Positions 8,889 through 16,058 of a DNA stretch of 64,000 nucleotides are shown in pieces. The notes under the pieces are model-generated. The model was given only the letters and a program-made list of their open reading frames with translations, did no database searches and was not told where the DNA came from. The position numbers were made by a program, and so were the translations under genes. The stretch is from Nitrososphaerota archaeon (lineage in GTDB: Archaea > Thermoproteota > Nitrososphaeria > Nitrososphaerales > Nitrosopumilaceae). The DNA lies in the NCBI GenBank assembly GCA_028867595.1, contig JAGWGB010000006.1:28027-92026 (forward strand), in the 5' to 3' direction. Within the stretch, counting starts at the first letter, position 1. Every line of letters starts with the position of its first letter.

Positions 8889-9292
8889 ACTCTTCTTCCT
8901 CTTTTACCGCCCTTTTTACGGGTAGTATCATGAGGAATTGGTGTTACATCATCAATTCTTCCAATCTTAAATCCGCCTCTTGCTAATGCTCTGATTGCTG
9001 CTTGTGCTCCAGGTCCTGGCACTCTAGAACCAACTCCTCCAACAGCTCTTACTCTGATGTGAAGTCCTGTGAAACCTTTGTCATGAGCAGCCTCTACTAC
9101 TGCTGCAGTAGATTTCATTGCAGCATATGGTGACGATTCGTATCTGTCTGCGTTTACATGTCTGCCACCAGAACTAATGGCTATTGTTTCGCCACCAGAA
9201 ACATCGGTGATATGTACAATGGTATTGTTATAACTACTGTATATGTGAGCAATACCCCATTTCTCCTTAGCTTCTTGTTGTTCTGACAACAT
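8885..9292 (-). CDS. rps11: 30S ribosomal protein uS11
   Basis: 135 residues. The S11 core is clear: [14 protein letters not shown], the glycine-rich [22 protein letters not shown] and the basic C terminus GKRGRRV. It sits on the small-subunit platform near the mRNA exit. In many archaea it is grouped with S4, S13 and rpoD; here it is alone on its strand between unrelated genes. A TATA-like element in gtttaaaaaac (minus strand reading) about 25 bases before the ATG at 9292 suggests a leaderless transcript, and that element lies within repeat block B. Confidence 0.96.
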   Translation of the reverse strand: MLSEQQEAKEKWGIAHIYSSYNNTIVHITDVSGGETIAISSGGRHVNADRYESSPYAAMKSTAAVVEAAHDKGFTGLHIRVRAVGGVGSRVPGPGAQAAIRALARGGFKIGRIDDVTPIPHDTTRKKGGKRGRRV

Positions 9293-9312
9293 CTCAGAAC
9301 TCTATAACGGGT

Positions 9313-9395
9313 TTAAAAAACATTGTGTGCTTAGGCATGAATAGGTTCCGTTTGGAAGAATAACACAGTAAGAAAGTTACACCAATTTTTTAAAG
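9313..9395. repeat. Repeat block B, copy 1
   Basis: About 83 bases beginning at the rps11 promoter and ending at the TATA box of the next plus-strand gene. It matches 10325-10406 with clear blocks of identity: aaaaaacattgtg, taggcatgaat, gaagaat, and the terminal cc-attttttaaa. It carries promoters on both strands. Confidence 0.75.
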
Positions 9396-9420
9396 TTTGA
9401 AGAATGAATTAGGGTGTATT

Positions 9421-10293
9421 TTGAAAACTAAAACTATTGTTCGGATTTCTACGTTGTCACTTCTTGTGATTGGTGTAGTCTTTGCATTCTTGTTAATTTA
9501 TGTAAGACCCACAAGTCAAGGACCGATTCCAGAACTCGTAGATAAGAACACGCTTATTATAATGATGAAAAAACTTAACCCTGATCTGTCCAGCTATGAT
9601 CTCAACAACATGGAATTGTTACACATACATAAAACAGGCCAAGTCTATCTAGTTAACCAAAACACGCTCCGAGATACAGATTTGTACCAAGAGAATCTAC
9701 CGAACTATCCACATGACCAATACGTGTGGAAAGTACCGCTCACAGAAGATGCAAGTGCTGGAGGGCAGGTCGGCAGTACAATTTATGATGCATCGAGCGG
9801 AACAAGACTTGGTAATGTTTTTCCCAGTGCCGATTGTCCGCTAGGAGGTCACGAACAATCAAACTATGGACATGAAATAGTTTACTTGGTCTACTATGCA
9901 GTATTGACAAATGGCAAAATGTCTTATGTCGACCCAACACTCAAAGGCACTTTTCTTGGAAACGAAGCAGAGTTTGAATTAATCAACAAGACGCAAAACT
10001 TTCCAGAAGTGTCGATGATGATGCATATGTATAGCCATGTATGCGTCAATTCGTTTCCAACTGATTGGTACCTCAAGAAAGATCCAAATTTTCCTAGTAG
10101 CAAAAATGATGTAGAATATCTAGCCATGGGCAGAGGAATCAACAACCAGATAATCATTGTAGACAAGTTTGATTCTGAAAACAGAAACATAGGGAGAATA
10201 CTTTATTGTGGAACCGATGCGTCTCCTATATATCATGCAAGTATGAGGGAAGTTTTTGCTTGTTTTAATTCCACGTCTTCCATTGCTTCATAG
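9421..10293 (+). CDS. Membrane-anchored extracytoplasmic protein of unknown function
   Basis: About 290 residues: a basic N terminus, one hydrophobic segment (about residues 7-30) acting as signal anchor, then a soluble region with four to five cysteines that would face outside. The distal part contains YSHVCVN and ILYCGTD. No family is recognised. A TTG at 9397 opens the frame eight codons earlier, but the TTG at 9421 lies about 29 bases after the TATA core TTTAAA at 9389-9394, which suits leaderless initiation. It lies between repeat block B (upstream) and block A (downstream), the same arrangement as the next gene. Confidence 0.65.
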   Translation: MKTKTIVRISTLSLLVIGVVFAFLLIYVRPTSQGPIPELVDKNTLIIMMKKLNPDLSSYDLNNMELLHIHKTGQVYLVNQNTLRDTDLYQENLPNYPHDQYVWKVPLTEDASAGGQVGSTIYDASSGTRLGNVFPSADCPLGGHEQSNYGHEIVYLVYYAVLTNGKMSYVDPTLKGTFLGNEAEFELINKTQNFPEVSMMMHMYSHVCVNSFPTDWYLKKDPNFPSSKNDVEYLAMGRGINNQIIIVDKFDSENRNIGRILYCGTDASPIYHASMREVFACFNSTSSIAS

Positions 10294-10300
10294 TTTCAAG

Positions 10301-10336
10301 TTTAGACCACTGGATTGCAGTTGACTAAAAAACATT
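10301..10336. repeat. Repeat block A, copy 1
   Basis: 36 bases starting tttagaccac and ending aaaaaacatt, eight bases after the stop of the 290-residue gene. It matches 10762-10797 with only two mismatches. Its right end overlaps the start of block B copy 2. Confidence 0.8.
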
Positions 10337-10406
10337 GTGAGCCTAGGCATGAATGGAATTAGTTTTAGAAGAATGTTAGGTCGGGAATCTACGCCAGTTT
10401 TTTAAA
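10325..10406. repeat. Repeat block B, copy 2
   Basis: The second copy of the 82-base promoter-containing block (see 9313-9395). It ends in the TTTAAA that serves as TATA box for the gene starting at 10429. Confidence 0.75.
10401..10406 (+). promoter_or_regulatory. TATA core for the 107-residue membrane protein
   Basis: TTTAAA centred about 25 bases before the GTG at 10429, which fits a leaderless transcript. The matching element of the upstream cassette lies at 9389-9394. Confidence 0.55.
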
Positions 10407-10428
10407 TTATTATTAGGAAAGAACAGAT

Positions 10429-10752
10429 GTGCGAACTGCCTTCAAAGTAGGCATAATTTTGATAGTATGCGGAATTATTTTTGGAGTTTTTAACTATCTT
10501 GTTTTTATAATAAATGGAGGAGGATCTTGTGTTGAATCATTTACCCTCTTTATGAAATCTAATGTAGCTATAAGAGATCGATTTGGATTTCCCTCAGTCT
10601 ATGTTTGTCTTAGCAACCCATTCTACATCTCTGATGTTTCATTATCGTTGGATATTGTCATCACATTAATTGGAATCGGTCTTGTATACTATTCTTTTTT
10701 GAGGAGAGGACAAAATCAACCACCAATTAACAATGTCAAAAATCAATCATAA
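10429..10752 (+). CDS. Small two-helix membrane protein, unknown
   Basis: 107 residues with two hydrophobic segments (about residues 6-29 and 72-92) and a loop holding two cysteines. It begins with GTG (MRTAFKVG), placed by the TATA core 25 bases upstream. It shares the M-[KR]-T then hydrophobic start with the upstream 290-residue protein but no clear homology beyond that. It sits between block B copy 2 and block A copy 2. No function is recognised. Confidence 0.6.
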   Translation: MRTAFKVGIILIVCGIIFGVFNYLVFIINGGGSCVESFTLFMKSNVAIRDRFGFPSVYVCLSNPFYISDVSLSLDIVITLIGIGLVYYSFLRRGQNQPPINNVKNQS

Positions 10753-10761
10753 TTTTACTAT

Positions 10762-10797
10762 TTTAGACCACCGTATTGCAGTTGACTAAAAAACATT
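10762..10797. repeat. Repeat block A, copy 2
   Basis: 36-base copy of block A lying ten bases after the stop of the small membrane protein and touching the end of thiL. Block B does not follow this copy. Confidence 0.8.
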
Positions 10798-11752
10798 AGG
10801 ATCTAAGATGAACCCAACCACATCTTTTGAGAGTTTTTTCTTGTTTTTTATCGACAAGAATGACATTCTTGCCATTGGTAACGTATCCTATCTCAAAAAG
10901 TGGCACGTTAAGCTTTTTTGCAATATTTCTGACCATGTGTAGATTCTTTTTAGGTACTGTAGCTACCATCTCATATTCTTCACCGCCACAAAAAACAAGG
11001 TCTACTAGACTAATGTTCTTCTTTTTTGCAAACTCTTCCACATCTTTTTCAGTTGGAATTCTAGTCACAAAAAACCTCTTTTTGCTCAGTTTGCTCATGT
11101 CATTTAGCGTAATGGATAGGCCATCGCTTGAATCCATTGAAGATGAAAAATACCTTGCTGCTTTTAGTCCAAACTCCAATCTGGGCGTTGGAAGGAAAAC
11201 AGATTTTTTGCATTTTTTAACAAATTTTGGATCTGCCTTTAGTTTTCGGAGTATTATCTTCAAACCTGATGAAGAATACCCGAAAGGTCCTGAAGTGACT
11301 ATTATGTCGCCTTTTTTTGCTCCACCTCTTCGTACTAGTCTATCTCCAACTCCAAACATGGATACATCTATGACAATCTCTTTTCCCTGGTTTACATCGC
11401 CGCCAATTATTTTTACAGCAAATTCTTTGGAAGCTTTGGCAAAACCTATTGCTAATTCATTTATCATTTTTCTGGTAAAACCTCGTGGAATGGCAAGTGA
11501 GATGATGGCATATCTTGGTTTGATTCCCTTGCACGCAAAATCGCTAACACATGAAACTAGGCTTTTTCTGGCAACTTGATACAATTTCATGCCAGCCGGA
11601 ACATCTGTGCTTTGGACTAGCATATCTGATTTGACTAGGAAATTTTGATTGGAGATAGACAAAACTTCCAAGTCTTCTGGAATAAACTTTGGTCCTTGCC
11701 CAAATCGGGACTGGAATATCTTAATGATTTCTATCTCGTCTGGCTTCTTCAT
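10796..11752 (-). CDS. thiL: Thiamine-monophosphate kinase
   Basis: 318-residue PurM/AIR-synthase-fold kinase that phosphorylates thiamine monophosphate to the cofactor thiamine pyrophosphate. Markers seen are VSDFACKGIKP, the GGDVNQG turn, SSDGL and GGEEYEM near the C terminus, which correspond to the Mg2+ and ATP contacts of ThiL. Length is normal. Its 5' end overlaps the end of the phosphohexomutase gene by 32 bases, so the pair is probably an operon. No other thiamine genes are in the window. Confidence 0.88.
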   Translation of the reverse strand: MKKPDEIEIIKIFQSRFGQGPKFIPEDLEVLSISNQNFLVKSDMLVQSTDVPAGMKLYQVARKSLVSCVSDFACKGIKPRYAIISLAIPRGFTRKMINELAIGFAKASKEFAVKIIGGDVNQGKEIVIDVSMFGVGDRLVRRGGAKKGDIIVTSGPFGYSSSGLKIILRKLKADPKFVKKCKKSVFLPTPRLEFGLKAARYFSSSMDSSDGLSITLNDMSKLSKKRFFVTRIPTEKDVEEFAKKKNISLVDLVFCGGEEYEMVATVPKKNLHMVRNIAKKLNVPLFEIGYVTNGKNVILVDKKQEKTLKRCGWVHLRS

Positions 11753-13034
11753 AGCTCTTAGTAACCAGCTTGGTTATGCCGTGTTCGATGTTTTTTATCT
11801 TCCTTAGATTGTTTGATTCTGTAGAAACTCTAATGCTGTGCTCTGTATTTGATTGTCTCACTAAAACCCAACTGTCTTCATCAATTATTGCTTTGATTCC
11901 ATCAATCGTAATTATATGGCTGAATTCCTTTTTCATTTTCTTGGCTAGTATCTCAATTGTCTTTTTGTGAAACTTTGAATCAACTTTAATCTTATTTCTT
12001 CTCTGACTGTATCCTTCCATGAATTTTATAATGTCTGAAAAATTTGCTGTTCCAATCATTGATGCAATAAAGCCACTGGTAAGTAACCCATCTCTGCACA
12101 TGTTGAATTCAGGTAAGATAAAACCTGCACTGCTTCCTTCTCCCCCCGCTTGAGATTTTGTCTTTAACATCACGTCAACAACATTTGCTTCTCCGACTTT
12201 GGATCTTTTTACTTGTCCACCTTCACCATTGATGAATTTCTCAATTGCTATGCTTGTATCGATGCTTAAGACAAACTTTTTGTATCCAATTTCTAGCGCT
12301 TTTGCAACTCCTAGTCCTAGTGTGACGTCTGGTGTTTGTTTCTTGCCGTCTTTGACAACTACGAGCCTGTCTCCGTCCAGGTCGAATGCAAATCCAATGT
12401 CTGCATTCTTGGACAGTCTTGTCAGACCCGATAATCTGTCTGCAGTGGGATCAGGCCCACGCAAAGACTTGCCTGGAACGTGATTGATTTTTTTTACCTT
12501 ACATCCAAGTTTCTCCAAAAGCAATGGAGCTACCTCAAACGCTGCTCCTCCTCCCACATCAAGTGCAATCTTTGGGTTGCCCTTGACTTTTCCAACCAAT
12601 TTCACAGCTTCATTAACATATGTAGAACCAATTTCAGATTCCAGACCTATAGGTCCTTTTGGAAATTGTTTTTCTTCAAGTAAATGTCCAAGTTCTGTTT
12701 CATTGATGCCTCTTCCATCTATGATAAATTTTAGGCCATTCCATTCTAGAGGGTTATGAGACGATGTTATTATCAGGCCTGCTCCGTACCTTCTTGACTC
12801 TCTGAATGCCACTGGTGTAGGGGCTATTCCTAGATTGTAGACTGAGATGCCTCTTTCCATCAATGATGCTGATGCCACTTGAGAGAGAATCTCACTTGAT
12901 GGTCTAGTGTCACGAGCCAAGATGCATTTTTTTGATTTTATAAGATATGAAAAATTACGACAAAAATGTATTATGTCTTTGAGATTAAGATCATCTGCAA
13001 AAATTCCTCGTACTCCAGAAATTGATATTTTCAA
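11721..13034 (-). CDS. Phosphoglucosamine mutase / phosphomannomutase family
   Basis: About 437 residues of the alpha-D-phosphohexomutase family. Visible are the N-terminal ISGVRG, the phosphoserine loop ITSSHNPLEWNG, and the Mg2+ loop DLDGDRL. It would interconvert 1- and 6-phosphates of glucosamine, mannose or glucose for surface glycans; the substrate cannot be read with certainty. The frame is open to an ATG at 13076, but a TTG at 13034 gives MKISISGVRG, starts like other family members, and lies 26 bases from a TATA element at 13055-13065 that also serves tRNA-Thr. I prefer that start. Confidence 0.88.
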   Translation of the reverse strand: MKISISGVRGIFADDLNLKDIIHFCRNFSYLIKSKKCILARDTRPSSEILSQVASASLMERGISVYNLGIAPTPVAFRESRRYGAGLIITSSHNPLEWNGLKFIIDGRGINETELGHLLEEKQFPKGPIGLESEIGSTYVNEAVKLVGKVKGNPKIALDVGGGAAFEVAPLLLEKLGCKVKKINHVPGKSLRGPDPTADRLSGLTRLSKNADIGFAFDLDGDRLVVVKDGKKQTPDVTLGLGVAKALEIGYKKFVLSIDTSIAIEKFINGEGGQVKRSKVGEANVVDVMLKTKSQAGGEGSSAGFILPEFNMCRDGLLTSGFIASMIGTANFSDIIKFMEGYSQRRNKIKVDSKFHKKTIEILAKKMKKEFSHIITIDGIKAIIDEDSWVLVRQSNTEHSIRVSTESNNLRKIKNIEHGITKLVTKSYEEARRDRNH

Positions 13035-13054
13035 TGTATCCAAAGCACAAAGGC

Positions 13055-13065
13055 TTTTTATAAAC
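13055..13065. promoter_or_regulatory. Bidirectional TATA element, tRNA-Thr and phosphohexomutase
   Basis: tttttataaac reads gtttataaaaa on the other strand. Its centre is about 28 bases before the tRNA-Thr 5' end and 26 bases before the TTG at 13034 on the minus strand, so one element fits both transcripts. Confidence 0.6.
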
Positions 13066-13087
13066 TCTGATGGCATTGCGAACCAAT

Positions 13088-13161
13088 GCCTCGATAGCTC
13101 AGCCTGGTAGAGCGAACGCCTCGTAAGCGTTAGGCCGCGGGATCGAATCCCGCTCGAGGCT
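13088..13161 (+). tRNA. tRNA-Thr (anticodon CGT)
   Basis: A full cloverleaf: seven-pair acceptor GCCTCGA/TCGAGGC, D stem GCTC/GAGC, anticodon stem AACGC/GCGTT with loop CTCGTAA, T stem GCGGG/CCCGC. Anticodon CGT reads ACG. The discriminator base is T, as usual for archaeal tRNA-Thr. No intron is present and CCA is not encoded. Confidence 0.96.
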
Positions 13162-13219
13162 TTTAATGTTAAACTGTATTCAAACTTGTAATTGTTTTTT
13201 CTGTAACGTTATGAAAAAT

Positions 13220-13318
13220 TCAAAATTGTTTGTTATTTTCTTGTACGTCATCAAGAGTTTCTATATCTAACTCCAACTCTTTTGCAAGTCCTTTCCACCA
13301 TGCTGATACTTCAGTCAC
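13220..13318 (-). CDS. Possible 32-residue microprotein
   Basis: GTG-started frame reading MTEVSAWWKGLAKELELDI and then an acidic end, a plausible amphipathic helix with two tryptophans. A GGGGAG Shine-Dalgarno-like run lies four bases before the GTG. A TATA-like ttagtataaa (13371-13380) sits further upstream. The composition looks coding, but it is short and unrecognised; it could also be a decayed gene end. Confidence 0.4.
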   Translation of the reverse strand: MTEVSAWWKGLAKELELDIETLDDVQENNKQF

Positions 13319-13461
13319 AATACTCCCCTTATCATAGACCAAACTACGTCCTTATAGATCTGTCGGTTGTTTTATACTAAGGCGTCTTTCTGTTTCTGAT
13401 CCAACAACTTGTTAGTCTCAAATTGTTTTCTGTCATTTGTCACAGTCAATCTAAAAGATCA

Positions 13462-13478
13462 TTTCTGTATGACAGAAA
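13462..13478. repeat. Perfect inverted repeat TTTCTGT-ATG-ACAGAAA
   Basis: Seven-base arms with a three-base centre. A further half site, tttctgt, occurs about 35 bases to the left near 13425. This layout suits a dimeric regulator site. It is upstream of the 32-residue frame and downstream of the winged-helix gene. Confidence 0.45.
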
Positions 13479-13542
13479 ATCAAAAGGCAAAAATATTTTA
13501 TAAATTGAATTTATTTTAAAATTAAAAAGTATGGAGAATTTT

Positions 13543-13824
13543 TTAGAGGTCCAGACCGAAGGAATCGGCTAGACTTTGGAATTTTGTGTATGTCTCTAGA
13601 TATTGCTTACCTTTTGGAGTTATAACAAATGTATTTTTGCCATCAAACTCTATCTTGTTTATAAGGCCTGCTCCAGTAAGGTTGTCGATAAATTTGGATA
13701 GTCTTGAATGTGATAAGTTTGCCTTTGTTAGAAGTGCTGTTACATTAATTCCACTGACACCACTTTCTTCTGTGACAGTGAGCAGATCGCATACGATCTG
13801 CATGCTTGTTCTGTATACTACCAT
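13543..13824 (-). CDS. Winged-helix DNA-binding protein (HTH_45/ArnR1-like), copy 1
   Basis: 93-residue winged helix: helices around residues 5-20 and 24-38, recognition helix SHSRLSKFIDNL (about 38-49), wing with FVITPKG, and a C-terminal helix ending ADSFGLDL. It closely resembles the 96-residue protein at 21620-21910 in layout, including VYRT near the start and ADSFGL at the end. Such small regulators are abundant in thaumarchaea. Targets are unknown. A TATA-like cttataag near 13836 would put the transcript start slightly inside the frame, so a later ATG at 13803 is possible. Confidence 0.8.
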   Translation of the reverse strand: MVVYRTSMQIVCDLLTVTEESGVSGINVTALLTKANLSHSRLSKFIDNLTGAGLINKIEFDGKNTFVITPKGKQYLETYTKFQSLADSFGLDL

Positions 13825-13927
13825 ATTCGGTACTTATAAGGCCGAGGTGATATAAGGGTATTACTCCTTTCTCACAAATGTTACCCTCAAGCACTCAATG
13901 ACATAGATTTTATCTCTTTTTGGCATA

Positions 13928-14494
13928 GTGATAACATTGGATTTTTCCTGCATAGAAGGGTGTTCTAAATGCTGTATTGAAAGAGAATACTATCCATCTG
14001 TAAAGTTTGGAAAAGTTGGCGTCTTGATATTGCCTGACGAGAAGCAAAAAATAGAGTCTTTTGCAAAAAAACACTCTGTCAGTGTGGTAATTCTTCCTAG
14101 GATAGGAATCTCTGAAAAAAACACCAAACCTGATGAGATTCTTGCATACCAATTAATGGGAAGCGAGTCTAATGGAAATACGTGCCCTTTTCTTGATACT
14201 GAAAGTGATAGCAGATCCCCGCACGGAGGATACAAATGCAAGATATATCAAGATCGGCCACTTGCCTGTAGGGCATATCCATTGATGGAATCTTCGCCAC
14301 CGATTCTTGATCCTAAATGCAAATTCTGTGAAACATGTTCTACAGTTGATGGAAATATCAACTCTGAGCTTGAATCTCTTGTTAAAATAAAGAACAAGAT
14401 GGAAACTAGTGCACGATACATATGGCGTTATGCTACTGGAATAGGAGAATTGTCTGACAAGTCTGAAATCAAAACTGGTTGGTTTTTAGTTTGA
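13928..14494 (+). CDS. YkgJ-family cysteine-cluster protein
   Basis: 188 residues. Cysteines 8, 12, 15 and 16 form the CxxxCxxCC cluster, followed later by CKIYQDRPLACRAYP and a CKFCETC group, the pattern of the zinc/iron-chelating YkgJ (CxxCxxCC) family. The family probably binds an Fe-S cluster or zinc; its role is poorly known. It starts with a GTG. Its last nine bases overlap the end of a convergent zinc-ribbon gene on the minus strand. Confidence 0.82.
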   Translation: MITLDFSCIEGCSKCCIEREYYPSVKFGKVGVLILPDEKQKIESFAKKHSVSVVILPRIGISEKNTKPDEILAYQLMGSESNGNTCPFLDTESDSRSPHGGYKCKIYQDRPLACRAYPLMESSPPILDPKCKFCETCSTVDGNINSELESLVKIKNKMETSARYIWRYATGIGELSDKSEIKTGWFLV

Positions 14495-14653
14495 TTTGTT
14501 GACTCTTTCATGAGTGCCTGGATAATATTCTGAAAGCTTTTTGGAGTAACACTTGCTGCATAAAGATCCCTTGATGCCCCATGCTTCCATAGGTTGGTAC
14601 GTGTGATCTAGAGTACCATTGCAGATTGAACATTTGTTACTTGTTTCTACCAC
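14486..14653 (-). CDS. 55-residue zinc-ribbon microprotein
   Basis: Reads MVETSNKCSICNGTLDHTY, then an AWGIKGSLCSKCYSKKL segment and ends VNKSN. Two CxxC pairs (8-11 and 32-35) form a zinc ribbon. The GTG at 14653 is 28 bases from a minus-strand TATA box, so the gene is probably leaderless. The compact, patterned sequence strongly suggests a real, conserved protein. It converges on the YkgJ gene with a nine-base overlap. Function unknown. Confidence 0.75.
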   Translation of the reverse strand: MVETSNKCSICNGTLDHTYQPMEAWGIKGSLCSKCYSKKLSEYYPGTHERVNKSN

Positions 14654-14675
14654 GTTGTTAAAACTTGATTTTTTC

Positions 14676-14687
14676 GTTATAAAAACG
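14676..14687 (-). promoter_or_regulatory. TATA box of the 55-residue zinc ribbon
   Basis: Reads cgtttttataac on the minus strand and is centred about 28 bases before the GTG at 14653. Confidence 0.55.
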
Positions 14688-14723
14688 TACTATGTAATAC
14701 TTGAGAATATATCATAATTACCT

Positions 14724-15926
14724 TTGTTTTTTAAGAAATCCATCTTTTTTGGTAACATTGTAAAAGTAACAAAATGTGCATGGCAATATCATGATAAAAA
14801 TGATGATCTTGGCCCAGTTTTTGATTATTATAGGTATTGTGCAAACGAGGCAATCCGAATTGGCATTGAAAAGAAGATTACATCAAAGTTCAAACTATAT
14901 TACCAACTGTATCACAAATTACGTTTAGATTCACAATTCCATTGCAAGCATGTCTATGGTGCACTAGAATGCGCTGCTTCCAGGCTAAAGATATACAAAA
15001 AGACACTCAAGAAGAAACCTAATGCCAAAAGACCGTATATTTCAAAAAATCATTTGATACTTGATAATCAGTCATACAAGATCGAGAAAAATATTGTTAG
15101 GATTCCAACGGAATCAGGAAAATATGTATTCATCAAACTAACTAATTATGTATATAAGAAAATCATGGATACTAAACTCGGCAATATTACTATTACCGAT
15201 GACAAGATAATCATTTCATACTCGAGAGATATCAAAGAACAGAACCCAACTAATTCTGTGGGAATAGACAGAAACTTGGAAAATGTTACAACGTATAATT
15301 CCCAAGGAAATTGTATTGTTTATGATCTAGCAAAGGCGCAGAGAATTGTTACATCTTATTGCAGAATAAAAAGTAAATTCAGACGTAATGATTCTAGAAT
15401 ACGAAAAAAGATATTTCAAAAATATGGTAAACTACAGAAGAATAGGGCTCATAGCATTTTACATTATACTTCAAAGAAGATTGTATCTGAAAATTCTGGA
15501 ATCATCATGGAAAATCTAAAAGGAATCCGTAAACTGTACAAAAAGGGAAACTGGCAAGGAAGAAAACACCGACAAAAAATGAACTCATGGTCATTTTATG
15601 AACTACAAAGACAGATCGAGTACAAGGCAAGATGGCTTGGTCTTCCGGTAGAATACGTAAAAGCAAATGGGACGAGCACAAAGTGTGCGATATGTGGGTC
15701 AAGACTAGTACCCGAAGAGCACCGAAAGATGTTTTGTTCCATCTGCAAAAGTGGTGTTGACAGAGATGTCAATGCTGCCCACAACATCTTGCTTAGAGGC
15801 ACACGGGTCGTGCCAAACGGGATTGCAGGTGAAGCCGTGATGGCAGAACTTGATAGTAAGGAACAAGTAATCTGTCGAGTCGATGCAGTCAAGTCATGTG
15901 ATGGGATCAATCTTCCAATAACTTGA
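14724..15926 (+). CDS. tnpB: TnpB (IS200/IS605 OrfB-type RNA-guided nuclease)
   Basis: 400 residues with an intact RuvC-like nuclease: Asp182 in GIDRN, Glu263 in IIMENLKGI, and the DRDVNAAHN motif (346-353) after a zinc finger made of Cys321, 324, 338 and 341. TnpB proteins use an RNA from the element's 3' end to cut DNA next to a short motif and help the element persist. No TnpA transposase lies nearby, so this is a tnpB-only (IS1341-like) element or a domesticated copy. The start is a TTG at 14724 with no better alternative; the first ten residues are uncertain. Confidence 0.9.
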   Translation: MFFKKSIFFGNIVKVTKCAWQYHDKNDDLGPVFDYYRYCANEAIRIGIEKKITSKFKLYYQLYHKLRLDSQFHCKHVYGALECAASRLKIYKKTLKKKPNAKRPYISKNHLILDNQSYKIEKNIVRIPTESGKYVFIKLTNYVYKKIMDTKLGNITITDDKIIISYSRDIKEQNPTNSVGIDRNLENVTTYNSQGNCIVYDLAKAQRIVTSYCRIKSKFRRNDSRIRKKIFQKYGKLQKNRAHSILHYTSKKIVSENSGIIMENLKGIRKLYKKGNWQGRKHRQKMNSWSFYELQRQIEYKARWLGLPVEYVKANGTSTKCAICGSRLVPEEHRKMFCSICKSGVDRDVNAAHNILLRGTRVVPNGIAGEAVMAELDSKEQVICRVDAVKSCDGINLPIT

Positions 15927-15942
15927 CAGTACCTAAAAAGCA

Positions 15943-15952
15943 TGTTAAATAC
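15943..15952 (+). promoter_or_regulatory. TATA-like element before the structured RNA candidate
   Basis: The run gttaaatacc is centred about 25 bases before 15972, the 5' edge of the predicted fold. Confidence 0.35.
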
Positions 15953-15971
15953 CACCAATATTGTACAATAA

Positions 15972-16045
15972 GATAGCGGTAGACTGGATGGCCAGATGCG
16001 GACCTCCTGCAAGAGACCTATCGGTCACCCATCTGCCGCCGTTCT
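15972..16045 (+). ncRNA. Structured RNA candidate at the 3' end of tnpB (possible omega RNA or element end)
   Basis: The 5' part GCGGTA and GATGG can pair with CCATC and TGCCGC about 35 bases later, giving an 11-pair stem with a bulge. Inside it, GACC-tat-cGGTC forms a small hairpin. The segment is GC rich compared with its surroundings and lies between the tnpB stop and the end of the convergent AIPR gene. TnpB guide RNAs come from exactly this position, but a different small RNA is not excluded. Ends are approximate. Confidence 0.45.
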
Positions 16046-16058
16046 TGATGAATTTTTG

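Larger units (their letters stand above)
13162..13542. other. 381-base intergenic region with one possible micro-ORF and an inverted repeat
   Basis: The stretch between tRNA-Thr and the winged-helix gene is AT rich. I see a minus-strand 32-codon frame (13220-13318) with its own promoter and a perfect 7-base inverted repeat at 13462-13478. A 16-residue frame from 13470 looks like chance. Nothing else is supported. Confidence 0.5.

Noticed and set aside
13470..13521. A 16-residue frame starting ATGACAGAAAATC in the spacer before the winged-helix gene
   Set aside because: Too short, no ribosome-binding site or well-placed TATA, and it overlaps the inverted repeat; it is best read as non-coding.
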